Part shown: in pieces, positions 49,401 to 59,946 of the stretch
Numbering within the stretch: the stretch's first letter is position 1
How the letters are laid out: every line of letters starts with the position of its first letter
Assembly: GCA_030445275.1 (NCBI GenBank)
Contig: JAUCSE010000031.1
Location: forward strand, 1-64,000
From: Mucilaginibacter sp.
GTDB taxonomy: Bacteria > Bacteroidota > Bacteroidia > Sphingobacteriales > Sphingobacteriaceae
Length of the DNA stretch: 64,000 nt
Direction of reading: 5' to 3'
The notes under the pieces: model-generated
What the model saw: the letters and a program-made list of their open reading frames with translations, nothing else
Database searches by the model: none
Told to the model about the DNA's origin: nothing
Made by a program: the position numbers and the translations under genes

Positions 49401-50184
49401 TGCCGGCAGAAACATAAGCGAAGCCGACACCGGGAAAGCCATCATCATTAACAATACTTACGCTAAATTATTAGGGTTTACTAACCCTCATGATGCTATC
49501 GGGAAGCAGTTGAATTGGTTTGGTGGCCGAAATATTAGTATTATTGGCGTAGTTGTCGATTTTAATCAGCGGTCGCTGCATTCTGCCATTTATCCATCAA
49601 TCATAACATCGGGCAGTCCAATCCCCCGGCCAATGATGACGTTACATGTTAGTTTGAAACCTGAAACCGCAGGCGGTAATGAGTGGAAAACTGCAATTAC
49701 AAATATGGGAAAGGCCTGGAAGAAGGCTTATCCTGACGATGATTTCGATTACCATTTTTATGATGATACGATAGCCAGATTTTACGACACAGAACAACAC
49801 ACATCAACGCTGCTCACCTGGGCAACAGGTTTCTCGATATTGATTAGCTGCCTCGGGCTGTTAGGACTTGCCATTTACACCACCAATCAACGAACAAAGG
49901 AAATTGGCATACGCAAAGTATTTGGCGCAAGCGTTGCTCAAATAGTAACGCTGCTATCAACCGAACTGATATCGCTTATTTTACTGGCTTTTATCATAGT
50001 AACGCCGATTGCATGGTACGCCGTAAATAAATGGATGGAAAGCTTTGCCGACCACGTAGCTATTAGCTGGTGGGTATTCGTTATCAGCGGCGCAGGGATG
50101 CTGCTAACAGGATTATTTACCTTAAGTTTCCGAACCATTAGGGCTGGTATGGCGAACCCAGTGAAGAGTTTGCGAAATGAATAA
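46489..50184 (+). CDS. Fusion: multi-TM sensor + AraC HTH + FtsX/MacB-type ABC permease
   Basis: N-terminal TMs; LSLSLLAEKLDLSPHELSRIINAVFKKSFNDFINEYRV...LLGLAYESGFNSESSFHRIFKQFTGKTPLEYK; then MIKNYFKIAFRGFWRHKLFTLINIIGLSIGISAF...EIGIRKTLGSSR...EIGIRKVFGASV. Confidence 0.92.
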   Translation: MDTYTFHINTYDLAFFGTIFIGLTFILLLWFTKRINRAANRFLALAMVTIVLWIARILGIDIGLSTYITNWSRLPLQFSLALGPLIFFYVLKITRPEYKFRSKDLLHFSPLLLELGAQVLEVRDSINTGATTYATPAFQQLNPVLQLLAFVSVTIYLYLAHRQIGSFYRRLKFNGGDRYRYEFRWLHNLLAGFGLLWLLWIPFTAADYLYYHHQLGVYAYCPIYLLLVVIIIWMGAAAHLRTEPGVRAESTSFLKPPLPAAMKQKGIWLKKAVQANLYYQDPELSLSLLAEKLDLSPHELSRIINAVFKKSFNDFINEYRVREVALKMQNPSYDHITLLGLAYESGFNSESSFHRIFKQFTGKTPLEYKNHLQKVLPTYNLRGFTRTMPLILNHVNPLGWTHEKLTGNIMIKNYFKIAFRGFWRHKLFTLINIIGLSIGISAFLVIYFIVHYDFTFDKFHKDSDRIYRVVMNISFQGHKNYSSGVPGPLAEAIKSQATGIEEITPVYTLSPHFVYIDKDKKAQKRFKDLDRITLADQQYFKIFNYVWLAGSSQHALDEPSQVVLTSQQARLYFPSLTYHEMIGKVVTYDTLKTTVSGIVETFTENSDFTFHDFISFGTATINKQLATDLHINNWDWLSSASELFIKLAPGVPAPGVVKQINTIFRKNNLPRAEQKMPAGIVDMALQPLDDIHFNLDYNIFNYSSPASKTTLYGLLASAIFLLLLACINYVNLTTAQAAQRAKEIGIRKTLGSSRLQLVVQFLGETFFITFFAVCISVLLAPIILKMFADVISPDIHANILQPDVILFLLILTMVISILSGFYPAIVLSGYKPASVLKNQVHSNKTRNAWLRKSLTVSQFVVAQFFIMATILVGQQIYYALHKNLGFKKDAILLINTPWKTSKASTNQVLLNEFRLMPQVALVGLGNDPPSADAFNRTRITYHDGKKQITTEEIIVKSGDENYIKIYELKLLAGRNISEADTGKAIIINNTYAKLLGFTNPHDAIGKQLNWFGGRNISIIGVVVDFNQRSLHSAIYPSIITSGSPIPRPMMTLHVSLKPETAGGNEWKTAITNMGKAWKKAYPDDDFDYHFYDDTIARFYDTEQHTSTLLTWATGFSILISCLGLLGLAIYTTNQRTKEIGIRKVFGASVAQIVTLLSTELISLILLAFIIVTPIAWYAVNKWMESFADHVAISWWVFVISGAGMLLTGLFTLSFRTIRAGMANPVKSLRNE

Positions 50185-50355
50185 ATTGCAAAATGAAGGT
50201 AATCATGCTTACATGTTTTTTTTAAAGGATATAATATTTCAAGTCCTAGAGATCAAAACTACCATATACATGCAGTTCCTCAAAACCATCCATTATGGGA
50301 CCCGCTTCTCTATAGATCAAAAAATAATATTATTATCTTATTTAAAACACTGTTC

Positions 50356-51306
50356 ATGAAGCAAAATATAATAACCTTCGTGTTAACGCTATTATTGGTC
50401 TATGCCACTATAATTATTGGCTGCAGCAATAATAATCCTCATATTGTTAAGCATAATGGCGAGAAGGATTTGATCTCTTTTAAATCAATAGAAGGAATTA
50501 GTTACACTGAGATAAATCGGCATCTAAAAAATGGCCTCTCATTTAGTGAGGATGGTTACCAGTTAGAACCTCAGTGGAAAGTAAATTTCGTTTCAGATGA
50601 TTCGGTAAGTATATATAGCCCCGGTAAAAACCGCTTTTTTAATTTTCCGCTCTCACGAGGTTATGACTCTGTTTTTAACACAGCCAGAACCTGGTTAAAA
50701 GTAAGAAAGATGAGTAAAGACAGCCTCGTGCTGGAAATGCTTAAAGCCCAAGGTGATAGTGTCGACATTACAGGCGCTGGGATTTATATGACCTTTTACG
50801 CCGATAATTATGTAAAAAATGTACTCCGAAGTGATACAACTATACTTAAACGTGCCAGTCGAAAAGACAGTTTGTTTATCAAATCATTAGTAATCAAAGC
50901 TAACACCGACATAAAAAAGGCTTTTGCAGCAAGACAACCGGTTGCGTTTATAAGCAAAAGTCCATCAGTAAAAGTGGAAAAATGGAAAGCGGAAGGAGAT
51001 CTTTTTAATAATTTCGACACTTCTGATGATTACTTTAATCCAACGTTTAGTATTACTATCAATAAAGCATACACAAATTTTTATTATTCATTTTCTGTAT
51101 ATGTTGATGAGAAGGCGCAAATGCACTATGGAGAACCCTTAATTGGGTTTTGGGGTGAATCACTCAGGGAAAGTTATATTCATGAATCACAGACTGTTAT
51201 GAATAGCTATCTTAAGTATTATTTGCAGGTAATTCCAGGGAAAACGTTAAATATGCCTCACACGAGCCTTATAAATATTCACGTTGAGGGAACTGTACGT
51301 CCTTAA
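50356..51306 (+). CDS. Hypothetical lipoprotein
   Basis: Signal with lipobox-like IIIGC; no recognised domain. Confidence 0.7.
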   Translation: MKQNIITFVLTLLLVYATIIIGCSNNNPHIVKHNGEKDLISFKSIEGISYTEINRHLKNGLSFSEDGYQLEPQWKVNFVSDDSVSIYSPGKNRFFNFPLSRGYDSVFNTARTWLKVRKMSKDSLVLEMLKAQGDSVDITGAGIYMTFYADNYVKNVLRSDTTILKRASRKDSLFIKSLVIKANTDIKKAFAARQPVAFISKSPSVKVEKWKAEGDLFNNFDTSDDYFNPTFSITINKAYTNFYYSFSVYVDEKAQMHYGEPLIGFWGESLRESYIHESQTVMNSYLKYYLQVIPGKTLNMPHTSLINIHVEGTVRP

Positions 51307-51434
51307 CATTAAAGACAAACTTTCCCATAACCAAACAGTAATCTTTTGTTTTATTGATTGGTAACGATTTGTTTCGAAGAGCGCAGGCGGCAAAATAAAT
51401 ATAAAGTTCACACAATAAAAAAACTCTAAACCTC

Positions 51435-52718
51435 ATGAAGTTAAATCTTATTCGCCTAAAAAAGGCCATTTCCCTCTGCTTGGTGACCCTGTTCCTGGTA
51501 ACAGCACTGAAAGCGCAAACTATCAAAAATAACCTTATTGTTATGGGCGTTGTTGATAGCGTTCACTCGAAAATATTGAATGAAACCCGCAAACTCTGGG
51601 TGTATGTTCCGGCACGTGATACAACGTTCGCCAGGCAAAAATACCCGGTAGTTTACCTTCTGGATGGCGACGCTCTTTTTCCTTCGGTTGCCGGCCTGAT
51701 ACAACAGCTCAGCAGAGCTGGCAACTTCCCTGGCAACTCCCTGTGCCCCGACATGATCGTTGTGGGTATACCCAATACTGACAGGATGCGCGACTTGACC
51801 ACCAAAGGCAATCCTGCTATAAAAACTTCGGGCGGTGGCGAAAACTTCACCTCGTTTATCGAGAAAGAACTAATGCCGCACATCGATTCTATTTATCCTA
51901 CCACTCCTTACAAGATACTCATCGGCCACTCGCTCGGGGGATTGATGGTGATCAACACACTGGTCAATCATCCCAATATGTTCAATGGTTATATCGCTAT
52001 CGATCCTAGTATGTGGTGGGATCGGGGCATTCTGCTAAACCGGGCCCGCGAAGTACTGAAACAAAGAAATTACTCGGGCAAACACTTGTTCATGGGCATT
52101 GCCAACACCATGCCGAAGGGTATGGATACCACCCAAGCCAGGAAAGACACTTCGGCTGCAACCAATCATATCCGGGCGATATTAAATCTCAGGGATATGA
52201 TTCAAAGCGATACTGCTGCCAACAAATTAAAGTTTGCGTACAAATATTATCCTAACGACACGCATGGTTCGGTGCCCCTGATCACGGAATATGATGCTTT
52301 ACACTTTTTCTTTGCAAACTACGACTTTCCCCAGGAAATGATAAGGAAGATATTCGGCAAAGATTCAAACCCGGAGGTAGTGTTGGCTGAAATCCAATCG
52401 CATTACGATAATATCTCCAAACAAATGGGTTATAAAGTTATACCGCCGGAAGACGTGATCAATCTTTGTGGCATTATCCTGATAACGAGAATTCCCAAAA
52501 TGGCCTTCCCTTACTTGCAATTAAACATCAAAAATTACCCCAACAGTTATAACGTTTATGACAGCATGGGCGATTATTACGATGCCGTAAAGGACAAAAC
52601 TAAAGCCATAGCATATTATAGAAAAGCGCTGACGCTTAAAGAATTTCCGGATACCCGCTCCAAGCTGAACAAACTATTGGCCACGAAGGATACGGGCTCT
52701 AAAAAATTACAAAATTAA
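51435..52718 (+). CDS. Secreted alpha/beta hydrolase esterase (Fes/esterase-D-like) with TPR-like C-terminus
   Basis: YPVVYLLDGDALFPSV; ILIGHSLGGLMVINTL; YYDAVKDKTKAIAYYRKALTLKEFPD. Confidence 0.87.
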   Translation: MKLNLIRLKKAISLCLVTLFLVTALKAQTIKNNLIVMGVVDSVHSKILNETRKLWVYVPARDTTFARQKYPVVYLLDGDALFPSVAGLIQQLSRAGNFPGNSLCPDMIVVGIPNTDRMRDLTTKGNPAIKTSGGGENFTSFIEKELMPHIDSIYPTTPYKILIGHSLGGLMVINTLVNHPNMFNGYIAIDPSMWWDRGILLNRAREVLKQRNYSGKHLFMGIANTMPKGMDTTQARKDTSAATNHIRAILNLRDMIQSDTAANKLKFAYKYYPNDTHGSVPLITEYDALHFFFANYDFPQEMIRKIFGKDSNPEVVLAEIQSHYDNISKQMGYKVIPPEDVINLCGIILITRIPKMAFPYLQLNIKNYPNSYNVYDSMGDYYDAVKDKTKAIAYYRKALTLKEFPDTRSKLNKLLATKDTGSKKLQN

Positions 52719-52754
52719 AAGCGAAAAGGGCCGTGAGGCATCTTTCCGCTTTTT
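52717..52754. terminator. Probable terminator
   Basis: aaaagcgaaaag...ctttccgcttttt. Confidence 0.7.
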
Positions 52755-53196
52755 CTAATTGCGTCATCGGCCAATTGGTAATCGATATAATTTTAATTTC
52801 CTCACTTAGAAACGAAGCAAAAACCCGGCATTTGCACCAGCGCAACAAGGTATTAATCATTATTTTCCCGTGCCTTAAAGCGATAAGCAAACCAGATGGA
52901 TGGTTTAAAGCAGTGAGGCTTTGCTGTTGAAACCGGTATACTTTCATGATATAGGTAGCATAAATATTATATATCCTTTTTAAATTACTATAGACTAAAG
53001 GATGCCTTTCTTATGATCCATCAGCAATAAACTGATAATAAACAACTTAAAATTCAATCAATCACAAAATGGATATAATTTCGTTTCAAATTGAAAGGGT
53101 AAAACTCTCATAACGAAACACTGAAACGGAAAAACAACCGGTTTTCCCGTTTCAGTATGAGCCTGATCTAAATGGATTAGGAAGAATTCCGAACCA

Positions 53197-53607
53197 TTAC
53201 AATGTCTCTAAATGATGGAACGATTCATAATGTTTACAGGCGTTTTCATTGGCCTCGGCAAGCATTGGTAAAAGGACATCGTTGTCCGTTCCTTTAATAA
53301 GATAATCGAATGCCCCGCTTTTAATGGCCCTGACTGCTTCATAGATGCTGCCATGGGTAGTCAGTAAAATCACTTCTACATAAGGCCTTTTTACTTTGAC
53401 CGTTTTTACGAAGTCTGTAAAATCCATGTCCGGAAGATCAACATCACTCATAATCACCTGTATTTTTTCTTTCTCCAATAGTCTGATTCCCTCTAAGTCG
53501 CTTTCGACCTGGTAGCAAACATAACCGGCCAGGCGCACAGTTCGCCCTAACCAGCCGCCCGACCTTCTTTCATCGTCTATCAGTAAAATCGTGGGTTGCA
53601 TATTCAT
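53197..53607 (-). CDS. Receiver-only response regulator linked to kdp locus
   Basis: ILLIDDE; IMSDVDLPDM; VILLTTHGSIYEAVRAIKSGAFDYLIKG; ends without an output domain. Confidence 0.87.
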   Translation of the reverse strand: MNMQPTILLIDDERRSGGWLGRTVRLAGYVCYQVESDLEGIRLLEKEKIQVIMSDVDLPDMDFTDFVKTVKVKRPYVEVILLTTHGSIYEAVRAIKSGAFDYLIKGTDNDVLLPMLAEANENACKHYESFHHLETL

Positions 53608-53997
53608 ATGTTATAAAATTAATGCTGTTATTTTCCGCTACCGGATCTGTAACAGCGGTAAACGATATTATTAAACACCAGGAATGGTTAAGCATCTGTG
53701 GGAGTAAACAGGCAAACGCCTGATAGAACTATGTTGTAGCTATCCGCCCTGATTAAGGACAATAGGCTATTGTTATGCCAAATGTTTTAATCGGCCAAAA
53801 AAGTTGATTTAGACTTCAAAAACGCCATTTTCAAACTATCGGATCTTATAAAGGCAATTAAATCTATTTCAAAATGAGATTTCAAAAAATCATTTTAATA
53901 AATTCTGCCCCATCCTGGTACGATGATCAGTACCGTTGTTTAGCCATGCTAAATTTTGCTGGTGGCTACACTTCAATATGATCAATGCAAATACATT

Positions 53998-55758
53998 CTA
54001 TTTATTGTCCTGATGTGAGGGTAATGAAAAATAAAAACTGCTGCCTTCACCAATGGCGCTTTCCACCCAGATTTTCCCTTGCTGGGCTTCAATAAAATTC
54101 TTGGAAATGGCCAGGCCTAATCCAGAACCAGATTTATTTTGCCCATCTGTTGGTACCTGGAAATAGCGCTCAAACAAGCGCTTCTGATATTGCTCATCTA
54201 TCCCTTTACCAAAATCCCTGACGTTGAAAATTACCTCGCCCTTTTTTTCGGATACGCCTATGATCACTTTAGATTTTTCAGCGCTGTATCGAAGGGCATT
54301 GGAAAGAAAATTAACAAGTACCCAGGCCGTTTTTTCTACATCCACCAGCACTTTTGGAAGATTGTTTGATGCATTGATATCGAGGTTTATCCCCTTTTGC
54401 TCAGCCTGAAATTTTACAGCATTTATCGCATAATTTACAATTTCCAAAGGATCGGAGGATACAAAATTCAATTGAATATTACCGGTTTCTACCTGCGAAA
54501 GGTCAAGTAGTTCACTGGTGATTTTTAATAAGCGGTCACTGTCGTCGTTAATGTGTTCCACCAGTTCAAGTTGTTGCGGATTGACAGGGCCTATACGCTC
54601 ATCTTTAAGCAGCTTCAGGCTCATTTTTATTGAAGAAATAGGCGTTTTCAGTTCGTGTGATATCGTTGCGATAAAGTTGGTCTTTGCTTCATCCCGTTCT
54701 TTAAACTCGGTTATATTTCTCATGATGTACACCTTACCCACCGATTTACTGGCGATGCTGATGACCGTTTTTTGCGGATTAAGATTTGGAATGACAATTT
54801 CACGGCTCTCTAACTGAAAGTAAGATTCCTTACCATTAAGTGCGATTTTAAAAGGACGTAAACTATTATTATTCTCTAAAATAGATTTTAACAGATCATT
54901 TTGAATGGTGAATTCATCGGCCCGCTTTCCAATCACCTTTTTCCCGTCAAGGTTTAAAATATTTGCAGCGGCTGTATTGATAAACAAGATCTCTTTATCT
55001 TCATTTAAACCGATAATAGCATCCTGCATTTGTTCAATGATCGTTTCGATGCGTTGTTTTTCAGATAGTACCGTAGCCAGGTTACTATTTTCCCATTCTT
55101 TCAGCCGGTCAGTCATTTCGTTAAAGGCCGTAGCTACTTCGGCAAATTCATCATTCTTGGTAAAATTCAGCCGCTGGTTATAATTCTTTAAACTGATCTC
55201 GCGTATACCCTCTAATAAAGCCCGCATTGGGTTAGCTATAAATCCAGGAAAGTTAACGCTAAAGCTAAAAAGCACTAAAAAAGTGAATGTACCAGCCAGC
55301 CCAAGGAACAGGGTAGCCTTTCGGACAGAGGCCTGGGCCGAATCATTTTTACGAACTATAGCCTGCATATTCAATTTCTCGATCTGCCTTAATTGTGCTC
55401 TTGCCTCATGTTCTGCATTTTCCTGTTGTGTAAGCGGAGAAGCCGAAGATTGAAGTTCGTTAAATGCTATTCTCAGTGCGGCAGCCGCAGTACCCTCGCC
55501 ATCCTCTGTAATGTTGTGTTCCTCCAGGGTCAGTTGGTGGCTAAAATCAGTTTTTGACTTATCGTTTAACGGCAGCCTGTCTTCATCAAGAACGGTACGC
55601 ATTTCCCGTGCAAAATTCAGTGATTCATAATTATTCTTCAGAATCACTTTGGCGCTGTCCGAAATCTCATGGATATAAAATATGGATACCGCCCCAAAAA
55701 AAAGGACAACGACAAAAAGAAAACCGAAACCCAGCCGAAGTTTATTCTTTATTTTCAT
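53998..55758 (-). CDS. Sensor histidine kinase (HAMP-PAS-HisKA-HATPase)
   Basis: Two TMs, HAMP-like NPMRALLEGIREISLKNY, H-box FIATISHELKTPISSIKMSL, GSGLGLAISKNFIE. Confidence 0.92.
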   Translation of the reverse strand: MKIKNKLRLGFGFLFVVVLFFGAVSIFYIHEISDSAKVILKNNYESLNFAREMRTVLDEDRLPLNDKSKTDFSHQLTLEEHNITEDGEGTAAAALRIAFNELQSSASPLTQQENAEHEARAQLRQIEKLNMQAIVRKNDSAQASVRKATLFLGLAGTFTFLVLFSFSVNFPGFIANPMRALLEGIREISLKNYNQRLNFTKNDEFAEVATAFNEMTDRLKEWENSNLATVLSEKQRIETIIEQMQDAIIGLNEDKEILFINTAAANILNLDGKKVIGKRADEFTIQNDLLKSILENNNSLRPFKIALNGKESYFQLESREIVIPNLNPQKTVISIASKSVGKVYIMRNITEFKERDEAKTNFIATISHELKTPISSIKMSLKLLKDERIGPVNPQQLELVEHINDDSDRLLKITSELLDLSQVETGNIQLNFVSSDPLEIVNYAINAVKFQAEQKGINLDINASNNLPKVLVDVEKTAWVLVNFLSNALRYSAEKSKVIIGVSEKKGEVIFNVRDFGKGIDEQYQKRLFERYFQVPTDGQNKSGSGLGLAISKNFIEAQQGKIWVESAIGEGSSFYFSLPSHQDNK

Positions 55759-55769
55759 GGCATAATTGG

Positions 55770-56900
55770 TTATGATAAAATTACTAAATCTATTGCCGTT
55801 TTAGATATATTATTAAGTAACTGATTAAACACGGCTGTTCTTAAAATTACCTGGAACAAATTTAAATGCGGTTTCCCGATACAGATCGTGGTTACCTCAC
55901 GCTCTTCAGCAATTTTCATGATCGTCCGGGTGATGTGATCACTTTTTATTTTAATCACTTCTCCTCCCAACTCCATAGCCAGCTTAAAATTATTGATCAG
56001 GTGACGCTGCTTGTCCAATTTTATCCGGTTGCCACTTTCCCCGCTGCTTTGCACGTATAAAACGATCCAGGATGAACGATAATAAGAAGCAAGACGGGCC
56101 GTTTTGCGGATGACAATCTTTGCCGTATCTGAATTGGAGGAGATACAGGCTAAAAACCGTTCGGGGCGCAATTTGATCTGCTTAGGTATTTCTATATTGA
56201 TCTTCCTTTCCACATGATGTGCCACTTCTTTGAGCGCCAGTTCCCGTAACTGCAGGATCCTATCGGGCTGGAAGAAGTTCAACAAGGCCGTTTTCACCTT
56301 TGATTGATCATATATTTTCCCCTCTTTTAACCGGTCGATCAATTCGTCAGCCGTGAGGTCAATATTGACAATTTCATCAGTCATTTCCAATACTTTATCA
56401 GGAATACGCTCAGTGATGGGAATCCCCGTAATTTCTTCGATCTCCTGGTTCATACTTTCCAGGTGCTGAATATTGACCGCCGAAATCACGCTGATGCCCG
56501 CATCCAGTATATCCACTACATCCTGCCAGCGTTTACCATTCTTACTGCCTTCAACATTACTATGGGCAAGTTCATCAACAATCACGACCTCAGGGTGCCG
56601 GTTCAGGATGCCCTGAAGATCCATTTCTTCCAGCTGCTTACCTTTATAAAATACACTCCTGCGCGGTATAAGCGGCAGTCCCGCTACCAGCGCTTCAGTT
56701 TCAGCCCGGTTATGTGTTTCGATATAACCGATCTGAATGTCGATCCCGTTCCGTAAAAGTGCATGCGCTTCCTGCAACATCCGGTAGCTCTTGCCTACTC
56801 CGGCACTCATACCAATATAGATCTTAAACTTTCCGCGCCTTGATTTTTTTACAAGCTCAATAAAAGTTTTAACGGTCGAATCTTTATCTTCTTCAGACAT
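55770..56900 (-). CDS. kdpD: KdpD N-terminal sensor module (KdpD + USP-like domains) without a kinase
   Basis: GKFKIYIGMSAGVGKSYRMLQEAH; VIVDELAHSNVEGSKNGKRWQDV; RPERFLACISSN; ends before any HisKA domain. Confidence 0.9.
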   Translation of the reverse strand: MSEEDKDSTVKTFIELVKKSRRGKFKIYIGMSAGVGKSYRMLQEAHALLRNGIDIQIGYIETHNRAETEALVAGLPLIPRRSVFYKGKQLEEMDLQGILNRHPEVVIVDELAHSNVEGSKNGKRWQDVVDILDAGISVISAVNIQHLESMNQEIEEITGIPITERIPDKVLEMTDEIVNIDLTADELIDRLKEGKIYDQSKVKTALLNFFQPDRILQLRELALKEVAHHVERKINIEIPKQIKLRPERFLACISSNSDTAKIVIRKTARLASYYRSSWIVLYVQSSGESGNRIKLDKQRHLINNFKLAMELGGEVIKIKSDHITRTIMKIAEEREVTTICIGKPHLNLFQVILRTAVFNQLLNNISKTAIDLVILS

Positions 56901-57259
56901 ATTATTGATTAAAATGAACCCGCTATACTGATGGTAATTAATAGACTGTTAGCTATATAAACATAGTCCTATACAAATATATTATCTTTACCATGTCAGA
57001 TACGCTTTTTCTTTTATTCCCGCACATGGCCATTTGAACGGGCAGACGGTTATGATCAGCAGGTTTATTAAAATCAAAACTGTAATATAGTTCTGTTTAA
57101 CAGCTGTTGGTTAATTCCGGGTAGGCTGTTTGTAGTATTCTGCACATGAACTATCATTGCCATAGTCGTTAACAGGGGTATTTTTCTCCTAGTTTAGTTT
57201 AGAGGTTGGAATACTGGAAGCCGTTTTTTCATTCACGACTTCCAGACTTCAGAATTTGA

Positions 57260-57823
57260 TTACTTCAATTCATCAAGTGCTATGTTTAATTTCAATACAT
57301 TAACTTTTTCAGGGCCAAACAGTCCTAATAAAGGTGCCTCAACATGACTGTTAACCAGGGCTGCAACCTTGCTTTCATCCAGTTTGCGGTATTGAGCAAC
57401 CCTTTTTACCTGCATCTTGGCAGCATCAGGTGAAATGTCAGGATCAAGTCCACTACCCGAGGCCGTTATCATTTCTGCAGGAATATCATTCTTTTTAAGA
57501 TAAGGATGGTATTTAAGCAGGGTATCCAGCCGGCTATGCACATCTTTTAAATAGTCGGGGTTACTTGGCCCCTTGTTGGAGCCTGCCGAACCGGCCGCAT
57601 TGTAACCTACTGCCGATGGCCTGCCCCAAAAATACTGGGGTTTAGTAAAGCTTTGACCGATGTTGGCATAGCCCACCACTTTACCATTCACCACGATCTT
57701 TTCACCGTCACCGGCCCCTTTGGAAAGCTTGCCGATCAACATAATGAACAGCGGGTATATCACACATAATACAATGGTGAGTACAACGGTAATTCTTATT
57801 GAGGGTAAAATATACTTCTTCAT
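57260..57823 (-). CDS. kdpC: K+-transporting ATPase subunit C
   Basis: IGQSFTKPQYFWGRPSAVGYNAAGSAGSNKGPSNPDY; ASGSGLDPDISP; start MKKYILPS. Confidence 0.96.
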   Translation of the reverse strand: MKKYILPSIRITVVLTIVLCVIYPLFIMLIGKLSKGAGDGEKIVVNGKVVGYANIGQSFTKPQYFWGRPSAVGYNAAGSAGSNKGPSNPDYLKDVHSRLDTLLKYHPYLKKNDIPAEMITASGSGLDPDISPDAAKMQVKRVAQYRKLDESKVAALVNSHVEAPLLGLFGPEKVNVLKLNIALDELK

Positions 57824-57833
57824 TTTTTTATTT

Positions 57834-59861
57834 TTAAAGCATGAAAGCAACAGCCAAATCAATTAATTTGATCCCAATAAATGGCGCTATAACACCACCT
57901 ACCCCATAAATGAGCAGGTTGCGGCGCAGCAGTGCGCTGGCACCAATGGGTTTGTATTCCACCCCTCTAAGTGCGAGCGGGATCAGCATAGGGATAATGA
58001 TGGCGTTAAATATTACCGCAGATAATATCGCCGATTCGGGACTGTGCAGGTGCATGATATTAATGCTTTGCAATGCCGGTATGGAAGCCATAAATAAGGC
58101 AGGGACAATCGCAAAATATTTGGCCACATCATTGGCGATGGAGAAAGTGGTCAGTGTACCACGGGTGATCAACAGCTGTTTCCCGATCTCCACGATCTCG
58201 ATCAGTTTGGTAGGGTCATTATCCAGATCCACCATGTTACCAGCCTCCTTAGCCGCCTGAGTACCGCTGTTCATGGCCACCCCCACATCTGCCTGCGCCA
58301 GGGCAGGCGCGTCATTGGTCCCGTCACCCATCATAGCTACCAGTTTGCCTATGTTTTGCTCAGCCTTGATATAGTTCATTTTATCTTCCGGCTTCGCTTC
58401 GGCAATATAGTCGTCCACACCAGCCTTCTCGGCAATAAACTTGGCGGTTAAAGGGTTATCGCCCGTCACCATAACCGTTTTAACACCCATTTTACGCAGG
58501 CGCTCAAATCGTTCAGAGATACCGGTTTTGATAATATCCTGTAATTCTATAACACCCAGGATCTTTTCATTTTGGGAAACCACCAGCGGGGTACCACCAT
58601 TGGAAGCAATGACCTTTACCCTATCTTCCACTTCTTCAGGGAAAGGGTTACCAGCTTTTAACGCGATATTACGAATGGAATCAAATGCACCTTTACGCAC
58701 ACGAAGACCATCAGGGGTATTGATACCGCTGGAACGTGTTTCGGCGGTAAATTTTACAGATTCCGATCCGGCAGGGGCTACCGGTAATGCAAAATGGCTG
58801 GCTGCCAGTTCTACAATTGATTTACCTTCGGGCGTTTCATCTGCCAGCGAGGATAGTACACAGGCCGTGATCAGGTCATCCGGCAATATATCCAAAGCGG
58901 GCCAAAAATGAGTGGCTTTACGGTTACCTATAGTAATGGTGCCCGTTTTATCCAGTAAAAGCACATCAATATCACCGGCTGTTTCTACCGCTTTACCAGA
59001 TTTGGTAATCACGTTGGCTCTTAATGCCCGGTCCATACCTGCAATACCAATGGCCGATAACAATCCGCCTATGGTGGTCGGTATCAAACACACAAATAGC
59101 GATATCAACGCTGCTATAGTAATTGGCGTATTGGCATAGTTAGCAAAAGGCTGCAGGGTAACGCAAACAATAACGAATATCAGCGTAAAGCTGGCCAGTA
59201 AAATAGTCAGCGCGATTTCGTTGGGTGTTTTTTGGCGTGACGCGCCTTCCACCAGGGCAATCATCTTATCCAGGAAGCTTTCGCCCGGTTGGGTAGTCAC
59301 CAATACGTTGATCTCATCAGACAGTACTTTGGTACCACCGGTAACGGACGATTTATCACCACCCGCCTCCCGGATCACGGGGGCTGATTCACCGGTAATT
59401 GCCGATTCATCAATGGTAGCGATACCTTTGATGATCTCTCCGTCAGTAGGGATCGTATCGCCGGTTTCGCAGGTAAACACATCCCCCTTGCGCAATTCGC
59501 TGGAAGACTTCATAACCACCGTTCCATCCTGAAGCAACACCTTTGCCGGTGTTTCCTCACGGGTTTTACGCAAACTGTCGGCCTGTGCCTTACCACGCGC
59601 TTCGGCAATCGCTTCAGCAAAATTGGCAAACAGCACGGTTAACAACAGGATAGCGAAAATGGCTACGTTATATGCAAAAGATCCCTGGTCACGATGAGAA
59701 AAGCTATATATACTTACCACCAGCATCACCAAAGTTCCGATCTCCACGGTGAACATCACCGGGTTACGGATCATCTTCCTGGGATCCAGTTTAATGAATG
59801 ATTCTTTTAGAGCAGTCTGCACTTGGGCAGATTCAAATAATTTATTGGATTGATTTTTCAT
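57834..59861 (-). CDS. kdpB: K+-transporting ATPase subunit B
   Basis: [66 protein letters not shown]. Confidence 0.98.
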   Translation of the reverse strand: MKNQSNKLFESAQVQTALKESFIKLDPRKMIRNPVMFTVEIGTLVMLVVSIYSFSHRDQGSFAYNVAIFAILLLTVLFANFAEAIAEARGKAQADSLRKTREETPAKVLLQDGTVVMKSSSELRKGDVFTCETGDTIPTDGEIIKGIATIDESAITGESAPVIREAGGDKSSVTGGTKVLSDEINVLVTTQPGESFLDKMIALVEGASRQKTPNEIALTILLASFTLIFVIVCVTLQPFANYANTPITIAALISLFVCLIPTTIGGLLSAIGIAGMDRALRANVITKSGKAVETAGDIDVLLLDKTGTITIGNRKATHFWPALDILPDDLITACVLSSLADETPEGKSIVELAASHFALPVAPAGSESVKFTAETRSSGINTPDGLRVRKGAFDSIRNIALKAGNPFPEEVEDRVKVIASNGGTPLVVSQNEKILGVIELQDIIKTGISERFERLRKMGVKTVMVTGDNPLTAKFIAEKAGVDDYIAEAKPEDKMNYIKAEQNIGKLVAMMGDGTNDAPALAQADVGVAMNSGTQAAKEAGNMVDLDNDPTKLIEIVEIGKQLLITRGTLTTFSIANDVAKYFAIVPALFMASIPALQSINIMHLHSPESAILSAVIFNAIIIPMLIPLALRGVEYKPIGASALLRRNLLIYGVGGVIAPFIGIKLIDLAVAFML

Positions 59862-59946
59862 TAGCGTAATTTTTTTATCGAAATTGAAGCGATCAGGAGC
59901 AACTTAAGTAGGTTACCAAGGCAACTCCCGATGCTTTCATTTTTCT

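Noticed and set aside
52733-52930. Short plus ORF (65 aa) and opposing 82-aa ORF downstream of the esterase
   Set aside because: Overlaps a terminator hairpin; no recognisable features
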